From positions 30,932,001-30,992,000 of the forward strand of contig NC_092580.1 of the NCBI RefSeq assembly GCF_037975245.1: a stretch of DNA of 60,000 nt, read 5' to 3'. The notes under the pieces are model-generated. The model was not told the DNA's origin. It saw nothing but the letters and a program-made list of their open reading frames with translations, and made no database searches. Of the stretch, positions 25,945 to 36,264 are shown in pieces. Numbering within the stretch: position 1 is the stretch's first letter; each line of letters opens with the position of its first letter. The DNA is from Apostichopus japonicus. Lineage: Eukaryota > Echinodermata > Holothuroidea > Aspidochirotida > Stichopodidae. Both the position numbers and the translations under genes were made by a program.

Positions 25945-25981
25945 ACCGAGGACTTGAACAAAAGAATTCCAGGTCCTCGGT
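25945..25981. repeat. short inverted repeat ACCGAGGAC / GTCCTCGGT
   Basis: 9-bp perfect arms at 25945-25953 and 25973-25981. A third GGTCCTCGGT lies at 26082-26091. No element boundaries are visible. Confidence 0.4.
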
Positions 25982-27484
25982 TGTGATTTCTAAAGAATCA
26001 CCACATCCTCGGAAGAATTCTATTGTATGGGGTATTGTTAAGGTCAGGGTACGTGGATTTGAACAATGGAAAATACAATGGGGTCCTCGGTCTGAACGTA
26101 ATACAAACGTATGTGTATGTGTGAGGGAAGATCTAATATGTGATATGATCTGATGATATGAAGTGATCCCAAACGGATGGTTGGGTTTAGTGTTGCCATC
26201 CTGTGATTATAAATTGTGAAACATCAGCATGTTTATTACCAATATGATTGTTTATATATATATATATCATGTTCAAAATTTAAGGCAAATTTCTCATTTT
26301 TGTGTTGGTTCAAAGAAACCCCAAATTTGGATTTGAACCAAAGTTTGACTGAAAATTAAGAATAGAATATATCTGATTGAATTTTGTGTTAAAATAGGGT
26401 ACTTAATACTTATAAAGGTCATTTTTATTTCAAATATCTGTGGGATTTTCCCCCCTAAGATTTAATCTCATATTTCTACCCTGATTTGAAGCTTAACAGA
26501 AGCATAGTATAATTTAGCAAAAGGATATTTTTCTAAATCCAACAACATAGCTTTTTGTCCATCGAGAGGAGAATGCCTATATTAAGTCTCAGAGCCCTGT
26601 CTTACGATTAATTCTAATATTGCATGCCTTCAGGGAATTCCCTTTTTTTGTTTCGTCTAACGTTGCAGTTCTCTCTCAAACAGAGATATCTTCAGGGTGT
26701 GTATACATGGTTCACGGAATGATATAGTGTTGGTTCAACTGTATCTTTACCTATTTGTATGAATCCAGACAATTTGTAAAAAAAAAAACATGGAAGACAT
26801 CCTGGCACCATCCTGAAACATTTGAGTATAATTCAGATCGTTATTGCTGGTAGTGTAATTCAAGGATCAATGTGGATCTTGAAACCAGTCACAGAGGATC
26901 GATTCATGCATGTTTCAAGCTGTTTATTTAGTTACTGTAGGCTATTTTTAGTTTTGTGCGTGCATGAGTATGACTTGAACAGTCTTTCTGTTTTGGCATT
27001 CAACTGTGCACTGGGATAACATTCATGTACAGTCTATACCCTTGATACCTCAAAGCCAGAGTTCTATGGAATCAGCTGCCGATTTTTGATTTTTTTTTCC
27101 CCCAAGCAACTGGAATTTAGTTACGATGAAGAGGTAGTAAAAATTTACTAAAATTTGCCAAAAAAAAAACATATCTATTAAATGTAGTACGCATGTGTAG
27201 ATGACTATATATGTAAAGATTGCTGAGTCAGAGTGAAGCACAAACAGAGAAAAGAAAAACAACTTTAGAGTAGACAGACGGAACAGTTCATCTCTTATAG
27301 GCAGAGTGAAACAAAAACAGAGGAAACAAAACATTTTTCATTAAGACAAGTAGAACGGGAGAAACTGGGAAACGGGGAAAGCTTATAAAACATAAGTAGA
27401 GACATGAGCTAGTAATTAAAGTACTATGATAAAAGGAGAAGCTGCAAGTTCCCCTGCAGCAAGACTGAGTCAATATCAGAACAA

Positions 27485-27676
27485 AATAAATTAAAACTGT
27501 TAGCAAACTGCTTGTCCACTAGAGAGCCTGTGTAGGAGAATGTGTTCATCATGCTCATTAACCTGTCTGTATTCTGTGCGTGTTTTTGTCCCTTCTGTTA
27601 CTGTTACTTGTCATTTAGCCTTTGAAGAAGACCCTGCTAGGATCGTAACGTCAGGCCAACTTACTTTTACACATTC
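27485..27676 (+). mobile_element. Penelope-like fragment with hammerhead-type motif (copy 2)
   Basis: The core-like block at 27618-27658 has TTTGAAGA, stem strands around GCT, then GTAA in place of GAAA and CGTCAGGCC. The upstream 75 bp (GCTCATTAACCTGTCTGTATTC onward) matches copy 3. The head at 27485-27540 is the reverse complement of the tail of copy 4 (CTGTTAGCAAACTGCTT), so the terminal segments occur in inverted arrangement, as reported for Penelope-like elements. Confidence 0.6.
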
Positions 27677-28580
27677 AATATCAGAACAGTAGAGATTTAA
27701 TATCTAGTATGTAGACCATAGCAGTGCCTTTTGTGTGAAACAGCTGTATTAACACAAAAGATTACAGTATGTGTCCTATTCAGTCGGACTGCAGGATTCT
27801 CCAGCCCCTCCCCCTCCTCCCCCTACATCCCATCAGCATTCTACTTTAATGTTTTGACACAGTGCTTACTGTATAGAAGGTGACAGCAAGATCTGGAAGG
27901 GAGGCAGTGGAATCTGGTAATGGGGGCCAGTGAGAAAAAGAGAAATAAGTCAGAGGATGAAAGATAAACGGAAGCAAAATTTTTACTACGAAGCAAATAA
28001 AATAGAGAGAGAATTAGCAGTGGAGGCCAAGGAGTGAAAGGTCTGAGAGAGAAAAAGACCAAGGGTAAAAGCCTGAATACTACTTTAAGTAGAATTCCAT
28101 TATAAAACCAAAGTACATTTATCTTCCTACATTGCTTTTAAGCAATAAGAATACTGCAGTTTTAATATGAAATTCAGGAAGTGAAAAGGAAGGGAGGGTT
28201 AAGGTGTTTCCAATCTGCGGTTTTGTTTTGTTTATTTCGTGTGGTTTATTTGTTTCTCTTACAACATTAAACAGTACAAGTTACACAAAATATTACAAAA
28301 ATAATATGAACAGCAGTGAATTAGAGGGAAGTAATACTAAGAAAGAAGAAAAATACACATAAGAAAAAAACCGAAGGGGCTTGTTATTTTGTTGTTTTTG
28401 CAAGTGGTTATCTTTACTTCCAGTTGAGGATGTAAATTCTTAAAGCAATACTGCATGTTCTTCTTAAAAAAGAACATGGGGAATACAGGTATCACATAAT
28501 GCTATAACTTTCTATGTTTAATACAATGAATTTACATGGATGATATTGAATTGAGTACAATTAATGCTTTTAATACTATG

Positions 28581-29360
28581 TACATTGCTCTCCCAACTGA
28601 AATAGTATATTAATTAACAAACACATGTATTGAGTATTATTCATGTTTAATGACAGACTTCTAAAAGCTACTGTACGTAGGAAGGCTTATCATATGATGT
28701 AGGTTTGCATTGCTTCTCCATGGAAGTCCTACACATCGTTACATTTCCTTATTGAATAGAAATCAATTAAGTGGATTCGTTAACGTTGATTAAACAAAAT
28801 TGGCAAGAAGGAATGAGTTAACTTGTCAGAGTTAAATTGAGTTAAAGAGTTAATTAAATGAGTTAAATTGTCAGAGCTGAATCAATGAACTGTGATTAAT
28901 TGCTTACAAGGTACAATAGTATCGTGTATTATTTAATGCACATCAGGTATAGTTGTTTTACTTAACTGTACATTGCTCTCCCAACTGAGTATATTATTTA
29001 ACTTACACACATATTGAGCATTATTCGTGTTTAATGACAGACTTCTAAAAGCTAGGAAGGCTTAGTTATCATATGAGGAAGTTTTGCATTGCTTCTCCAT
29101 GGAAGTCCTACACATCGTCACATTTCCTTATTGAATAGAAATCAATTAAGTGGATTCGTTAACGTTGATTAAAAAAAATTAGCAAGAAGAAATGAGTTAA
29201 CTTGTCAGAGTTCAATTGAGTTAAAGAGTTTATTAAATGTGTTAAATTGTCAGAGCTGAATCAGTTAGATCAGGATTAATTGTTCACATGTTTAAATGTG
29301 TTTATGATATTGATTATATTGCATTTTACTTTTTTAAATGAGGTACGATAGTATCGTATA
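28581..29360. repeat. tandem duplication of about 388 bp
   Basis: Copy 1 begins at 28581 and copy 2 at 28969, both with TACATTGCTCTCCCAACTGA. They stay aligned through GACAGACTTCTAAAAGCTA, CTCCATGGAAGTCCTACACA and GTGGATTCGTTAACGTTGAT. Copy 2 has a 60-80 bp insertion near 29300 before GTACGATAGTATCGT. Confidence 0.85.
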
Positions 29361-30928
29361 TTATGTAATGCACATAGTTATAGTTGTTTAACTTAAATTT
29401 TGGTGTACAGGTACCGTAGTATTTTGCCTTGAAACTATCAACTGATATTGTGACTTTGCAGTTTGAGATCCACGGAAAACAGTACAGCGTAACCAAAAGA
29501 TTTTATGCTTGTGTATAATGATACTGGTTATAAATACCAAAGCATTCCACGCTCACAAAATCGAAGCTATCGTTTTTTCCTTGCCGATACATTTATCTAG
29601 CGTTCTGTATCTTGCATACATTTCATTACCCGCCGTTTCTGTTTTTCTGACATATGTTATGCCCGCTCATGATCTTAGAATTGTCGAGAAATTAATATTA
29701 CACCCACGAACGTCACTGTAATGCAGAAAATTACTTTCTTGTTCTTAACACCCTAGCTACGGTATGTAGGTCACCGCAAACGAAATGCGGGAGTTAACCT
29801 ATTTGTAAATTGATCGACATTGTAAGAGAAATGATTAGATTCCTCTTTGTGTCAACTTGAAAAGAGCCTCCATATTTTGAAAGGGAAAGTTAGGGGAACA
29901 AGAAAGTGCTTGAGTCGATCCCTCTACTTTAAATTCATCCATAAAGTTGATTTAAAAGTCGAGCAATAACACCCGGGCAAGACGCGATGAGTTTAAAATT
30001 TAATTGTCAGAGCCAAATCAACCGAAAGTGATTAATGCACTACTATTTTGCAATTGTTGGTCAGTAGCTTAAAAGCACCAAAATGTACAAAGAGTTTTGT
30101 CCCTTTGTAAATTAACTAAAGGAATTGGAAGGAAATTTTACAACATCAATCCTGAATTTTCCCCCATTTATCAGCAAACGTTAGTTTTGTTACAAGAAAA
30201 GAAACAGCTGTTTGATAATTGTGGTCTTTAAATAATCACTGCTGCGCATGAATTAAGAATGTGAAGTTCGTGCCTAGAATTAGCTTTCGTTTCCTTTTTG
30301 CCTAATCTTAGATTGTTTATTCCTTTCTGAATGCAAAAAATAAATCTGTGCATCAGTACCCATATCCTTATATCTGAAGAGCATGATCTATTCTCAGTGG
30401 AAATTATTAAGAGTCCATACACATGTGAGGAAATTAACAGCTCTTAAAGGTCATATTAGGAATTACCTGTCAATTAGGGGAAAAAAGAACATTTTTTAGG
30501 AGAAATTCTGCCAATGAACAGATCATATTACTTTGTGGTGGGATTTATTGATTGTACTGCTTTTGACGAAAAAAGAAAATAATAAACACGTCAGAAGGAT
30601 TCGTGAATTATATTAAGATTAAAATCCTTAGGAAACTATAACAAATATTATGGGATGTGTAATTAGATGTAATGGTTGCTTGCACTTTTTAACCTATGTT
30701 TGGTTTCCATGGTTTCGCAAAGTTTTTTTCTTGTCTCTTGTTAATTTATTAATAGTACTACCGAAATGGCAGACATGCTAAACTTAAGGAATCAAGAACA
30801 AATGGACCAATGTGCGCAAACTGTATTATAATTATATATTTCAAGTTTAGCCTTTGCTGTTCCTTCTGATTAATCAAGAGCAATTAGGATTCTTTGGACT
30901 TAATCAAGGAATTATCTTTAACCTGGTA

Positions 30929-31302
30929 TTAAAGGCATTGAAGACTTGCCCCAAACCACGTGCAGCGCTCTGAAAAAGTTGAGACGTTCCGTTGCTTGCA
31001 AGTTGCAAGTGAAGTTTTGTTCTTGTCGCTACAAAATGCAGACAGTAATGAAACATGATACCTTGTTATCTTTCATTTAGACCTAAGATGTCCAACGCTG
31101 CTATCTACACTGTGCTGTGGGTATTGACCGTAGCTGTATGTATTGACTGTCCACTAGTGTCTAATTACCGATGGTAGCAAGCTGTGTGTGTATTTTCTGG
31201 GATCGATGGTGGTGTCTAACACTTCTGTTACACCTCATTTGAAACTAGGTCAGATTACCAGCATGAGACGTTTGTTTGTGCGCAAGTCTTCACACCCTTT
31301 AA
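30929..31302. mobile_element. TTAA-flanked MITE, copy 2
   Basis: 374 bp from TTAA (30929) to TTAA (31299-31302), with terminal inverted repeats AAAGGCATTGAAGAC / GTCTTCACACCCTTT. The interior matches copy 1 at 7487-7797, including TAGCAAGCTGTGTGTGTATT and GGGATCGATGGTGGTGTCTA, with extra sequence near its right end. Both targets are intact, so this is the better-preserved copy. Confidence 0.78.
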
Positions 31303-31867
31303 GTGAGCTCATTTTGTGTGGAGCCTTTGTTTCCATGATTGGCCTTGCATAGATATCTGTGTACATATCAGCTACTCACTGAACCAATTTTCACTTCCCA
31401 ATATTGAGAATATATAGAGCTAATATTGTGTTCATTATTAAAGCGATACTCAAACAAGACCAATAGCTAATTAGTTCCTTGTTATTCCATTGACACCTCT
31501 TGATATTGCATGTTCATGCAAGACTTATGAAAGAATAACAATGACTACGCGTGATTACACTTCATATGGTATTACACAACTTGAAAGACTTTCTTATGCT
31601 ATTTATATGCTACCATACATTATGCAATTGCATTCAGTACAAAGTTGACTTTCTCCTTTTGAATAATTGAAACTATGCTTCACATAGTCTTCCTCTTCGG
31701 ATGAAATTAAACAGTATGTATGCATATAACATGTGTATTCATTTATGTGTGTATGTACAGTATGCGTGTACAGTATGTATGTTTGCACTTGTGGGTGTAT
31801 GTGTTTTTTATGTATGTATGCTGAACGTAGTCAGTACTAAAAGACATTGATAAGTTTACATAATATG

Positions 31868-32092
31868 TATGTATGTATATTAGATCCTCGTGCAAGCAGG
31901 AACTGGCGAAGAAGCCTCATTGGCTTATCAAAGCCGCAAGCTGACCGAAGTCAGTCTCTTACATTCATATTTAACGTCCATGATTATGAATTGTTAATTG
32001 TCAACAACTTTGTAACTGGACGACATACATTAATCTGGGAGTGACTGGAACAGGGGACGTTATGATTGAAAGGCACCGGTTATCTCAAATAA
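31868..32092 (-). mobile_element. tRNA-derived SINE, reverse orientation
   Basis: The reverse complement matches the SINE body at 59490-59665: AGATTAATGTATGT, GTTGTTGAC, TCATAATCATGGACGTTAAA, GTAAGAGACTGACTTC, GTCAGCTTGC, GAGGCTTCTTC. The tail is a (GTAT)n-like run on the + strand. The tRNA-like head is weaker than in the 59436 copy. Confidence 0.75.
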
Positions 32093-34981
32093 TAACTGCT
32101 ACTGTTCAGTGCATGCATATGTATGGCCTGTGTACATATATACATACAGTAGATGAGAGTATGAACACATACATGTGTACTTTATTGATGTGATTCTATA
32201 GCAACATTTAAGTCATTTTATGTTGTGTTGACATGTTATGATATATATGTGTTATGTGGTCATTATGTTAATATCATGACATAATATATTATCTGTGTTT
32301 AGTACTAGACCAATAAAAGTAAGGATTCTAAGGAAGCCTTGTATTCTCATAAATTTAGCATAAAGTTCCAGAAAAAAGTAGCCTCAGGAATGATTAGTCT
32401 AGTGTGACATCTGGAGCAAACTACAATATGCAATATAAAAGCCAAATTATATGCCATGCATGATTCATACATCAGGTCATATACTCTAAACCTTATTGTC
32501 TCAGTATTGTGTAAAGATAAAAGACTTACAATTGCATAATTTATACCTCAAAATACCATTCGTGATGCAGACACTACTGTGTATCCTTCCTAATTGGACA
32601 AGACTGGTTATGACCAGATTTTCCTCAGAAGCATACAGTATATACTTACACCAGAAGATATGTACATTTATCGTGCCTTTGCTAGCATGTGCCTTGATAA
32701 TTTACAAGCGAAGTCCGGGATTGCCTGCAGTAACAACAATGAGGTGAGAATTTAACCATAGCAGCATTTTTATTGGTGGATCATTAATAGAACTTCACAT
32801 TGGTTGGCAGTCTGGATAAATAAATTTTCATCCTATTTGACTTTTATTTTACAAATATTGAAAGACTGCTTAATACAGATGGGAAACAGTGGACTTATTT
32901 TGTATCCCCTTTTCTCCCCCCCCCCCCTCCCTTTCCCTCTAATGGACTCCTCATGGATTAACAACCCTAGTTGGTCATGAATTAGCCCCACTAAGGTACA
33001 GCTAGAGCTCATAACAAGCTTAGTCGCTGCTACTTAGACGTCACTACATCATCAAAGTTCAACTATTGTCCGCTATACCACTACCAGGAAGGAATTTATG
33101 AGAAGCTATCCATTTTAGAGCATTTTTTAAGTTTTGACTACTGTAGCGATATCTATGGATGGAGTCTGTATATAAGCTGTGCCTTCAGGGAACAAGCTGT
33201 TTGCAGATTTCTTAAATACAGTCAGAGGCTGTGTTTGAGTCAGCATGACTTTCCACTATTGGCATATTACTCACACGTTGTCATCAATCCAAGATGTTTG
33301 CCAGTCAAATGTCAAATTTTTTTTCCTTTTGATTTTTATTAACCCACGTGAAGTTGTCACTTTACATTGCTGACCTTAAAACTACATTCTTCGAGAAGAG
33401 TATTATTAAAATATTGATATTTTGGGTGGCTTGATTTTTTTTAAATAATTTTATTTTTTATTCAGTCATCCTCTCTTGATTGTCTGTATACTTGAAGGTT
33501 TATAATAGAAGTAACAGGGCCTTTAATATATTTATGAATGTTTGCTATACTTTTGATTCTTATCTGAGGTTTGATAAATCTTATTTATGATATCCATCCA
33601 TCCAACAATGATCTTGTTTAAGAATATATTTACAAACTGAATCCAGTAAAGGGAACATAAATCATGCGAGTTAATTTATTTGATAATTTGTTCATGCATA
33701 AGTTACTGTTCTAGTAGGTAAACTCATAAAGTGCCCCATAAAGATGGATATGAAATTGAACCTTCTTAGTTTTTTTCACTTTGGTAGTGATCATCACTAA
33801 CCTGTCTATTTTAGATCACAAAAGATTTTTTTTTAATTTTTGGAAAAATACAGTTTGATTAATAATTACAATTGCTGCTTTTGTGTTTTTTCATCAAGAT
33901 TTATAGGTAGATGGGAAAATGCTTTAGTTGATTGAAGACAGGTGAGGATGGTTCTCCTGAAAATTCAAACCAGAACATTTATTTATTTGTCTTTGCACAC
34001 ATAGACTTAGCAAGTTAGCATAGTTTCAGTATCGTTTTAATGGCATGTTAGTAACAATTAGATATCTTAGACATACACTGTACCGCAATGCTGGTTTGTG
34101 CATAAATGTGTTACTGCTACATTTTAATACAAAGATAGGTGATTAACAGATTTATGTCATTCTTCCCTCATACATACCTGTCTCCCATACACACACCCTG
34201 AAATCTACCCTAGCCTGCAGACTAGTAACATTCTTGTACTGTCTGCTATAAACACATCTGCATCAAATGTAGCATTTGATTGGTGCATATATCATGTTTC
34301 GTTCAGTTGCTGTAAATTACTGTGGGCAAACAAACTTTCAGGGTATTGTAAAGTGATTTCAAATCAATGTTAACTAATTAAATTTACTCAATTATTCTGC
34401 TTGGAGCTATATCTCTGATACATCATGGATAGCAAGAACAGTGCAAATATCATGTACATGTGATTAATTTATTAATTTATAATATACCCTTAATATGTAT
34501 GAAATGACGTTTGTCTTGTGGATGCATGCACTTATATAGAAAAAGTCGCTCTTAGCAGATAGCGAGAATGTTAAATCATTTGAAATGTCACAGAAAGTGA
34601 TAATATATTTAAAAAGTTCATTTCCAGTTCTAAAGGCTAATAGAAACCATCTTCATTAATCCCACCCCCCCCCCTCCCTAATCTACTGTACCCATTGAAC
34701 CACTTCTGTGTTACTGCTTACACCCTCTTTACCATTCTGAAGCACCTGCACCTGTTTCGTTGTGTGAATTTTCATCCTCTCGAATCCGTTTGCTTTCATT
34801 TTGCGGTGACGTAAGTTTTGAGGTGACTATAGTGTGGAAGATTATATACCGTATGGAGACTTCATTATTGTGTATTATTCCAATCCCCCAGGTTAAGTAA
34901 CATAATTAGCTAGATTATTGTATAAAATCGTTCACAGTAGCTTAGTATCTTGTAGGCAATGTTGCACATTTGATTTGATGT

Positions 34982-35150
34982 TTTTTACGTGTAAAAGTAA
35001 GAGGGCCTGAGGTTTCGATCCTAGCAGGATCTTCTTCAGAGGCTGAATGGCAAGTTACAGTAACAGAAGGGACAGATACACACACAGAATACAGACAGTT
35101 TAATGAGCAGGGTGAACACAAAAGAGATGTTTTTACATTAGTTACCATGT
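34982..35150 (-). mobile_element. Penelope-like fragment with best-preserved hammerhead core (copy 3)
   Basis: On the minus strand, 35044-35004 reads GCCT-CTGAAGA, a stem II (GATCCT-GCT-AGGATC), GAAA, then ACCTC and AGGC. The conserved strands CUGANGA and GAAA are intact and GCCT/AGGC can form stem I. The very short stem III is altered (ACCT for ACGT). The flanking 75 bp (GCTCATTAAACTGTCTGTATT) matches copy 2. Confidence 0.62.
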
Positions 35151-35388
35151 AAACAGGAGGGGCTGAGGGGGCTGCAGCTGAGGGGGCTGCAGCCAGTTTT
35201 GCATCTAGGACAATCTTTCGCACTGATGCAGTTTCACACTATAGACACTGCAGGTCTTCCAGAGGTAAGACCTGATGTTGGGTATTGATTCTTCCAATTA
35301 AGCTCTGCAGGTATTTGCAGCTGTTTCAGCTTTTCCTTTTGACACAATGCCTTAATGTTTTATTATATAATTGTGTCAGTAATATTGA

Positions 35389-35530
35389 CTTTGCTCCTCT
35401 CTTACCTGTCTCCCACTCTACATCTGCACTTTCCCATCTACCTAACTACACACTGGAAACGTTTTAGCACTGCGCCCTCGCTCCCCGGGCACCGCCCACT
35501 TACACCTCCTTCCGAATCTACCACATAGGA
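35389..35530 (+). mobile_element. fragment of another DIRS family, left-terminal type
   Basis: CTCCTCTCTTACCTGTCTCC, CTGCGCCCTC, then CCGGGCACCGCC and CTCCTTCC follow the order of the DIRS left terminus (CTTACCTGTCTCC...GTGCGCCCTC...GGTCACTCCTCC) but differ between these words. It is closest to the piece at 46687. It abuts the intact element, which may have inserted next to or into it. Confidence 0.6.
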
Positions 35531-35558
35531 AGAAAACACCACATTTACTTCGCTCCTC

Positions 35559-35679
35559 GCTTACCTGTCTCCTCACAACCTTAGCACTTCATTCTACTGT
35601 GCCTATAAAGTCTTGGTAAAATAATAACACTGTGCGCCCTCTATGACCGGGCCCCCCCCGGTCACTCCTCCTTTTTCAT
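35559..35679 (+). repeat. left inverted terminal repeat of the DIRS
   Basis: Begins GCTTACCTGTCTCCTCACAA and ends GGTCACTCCTCCTTTTTCAT. It matches the reverse complement of 41921-42040 with a single visible difference (TTTTTCAT against TTTCTCAT). It includes a GC-rich palindromic run at 35646-35663. Confidence 0.93.
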
Positions 35680-35899
35680 TCTACCATTAAAGTGTCTACA
35701 CGCAAAAATTCTTGTGGAAGTTTCCCTTGAATTTTGTCTTGGATTTCTTTATACGATCGTTGGAATTTCCTTTCATTCGGATTCTGTGGAGTTTTGCAGT
35801 CTTTTCCAGACCGATAAGTATCCTTTTTGTTGAAAGGGAGGGTTTTGGGGACTGTTTTCTCAGTGCGTTTCCGCCTTCGGGCGTTTTTTGTGCGGGGGT

Positions 35900-35918
35900 A
35901 GCAGTTCCGCGAACTGCT
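35900..35918 (+). other. leader hairpin of the DIRS, stem conserved in the decayed copy
   Basis: AGCAGTTC-CGC-GAACTGCT, a perfect 8-bp stem, enclosed by GCGGG/CCCGC about 6-8 bases outside. The equivalent site in the decayed element (51904-51923) reads AGTAGCTC-TGC-GAGACTACT: different bases, same pairing apart from one bulge. A second hairpin CACGC-TATAG-GCGTG follows at 35942-35956. Confidence 0.6.
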
Positions 35919-36264
35919 TAGGTTCCCGCCATTTTCCTCCCCCACGCTATAGGCGTGTTGTTTTCATGTTTTTCCATGTTCGTAGCATGTTGTTTTTCGT
36001 GTATTTTCATGTTCATAGCATGTTTACTCGTTATTATTTTCCTCTTCTATATATATTGCTCTCTCACGTTCTTTTCAGCTTGTATTGATTGTTGTTAGGC
36101 CACTTCGTAGCGTTTGTATTTACCGTTGCTAGGTTACGCTACGTTCCACCTATTCTCTGTTAGCATGTTCCTCCCCCAGATTATCTCCCGTTCTCTTGTT
36201 AGCTTCATTGGCTTTCATTTTTAAGCTCTAAGAATTATACCTCCTTGACTCAAGAGTTTACAGC

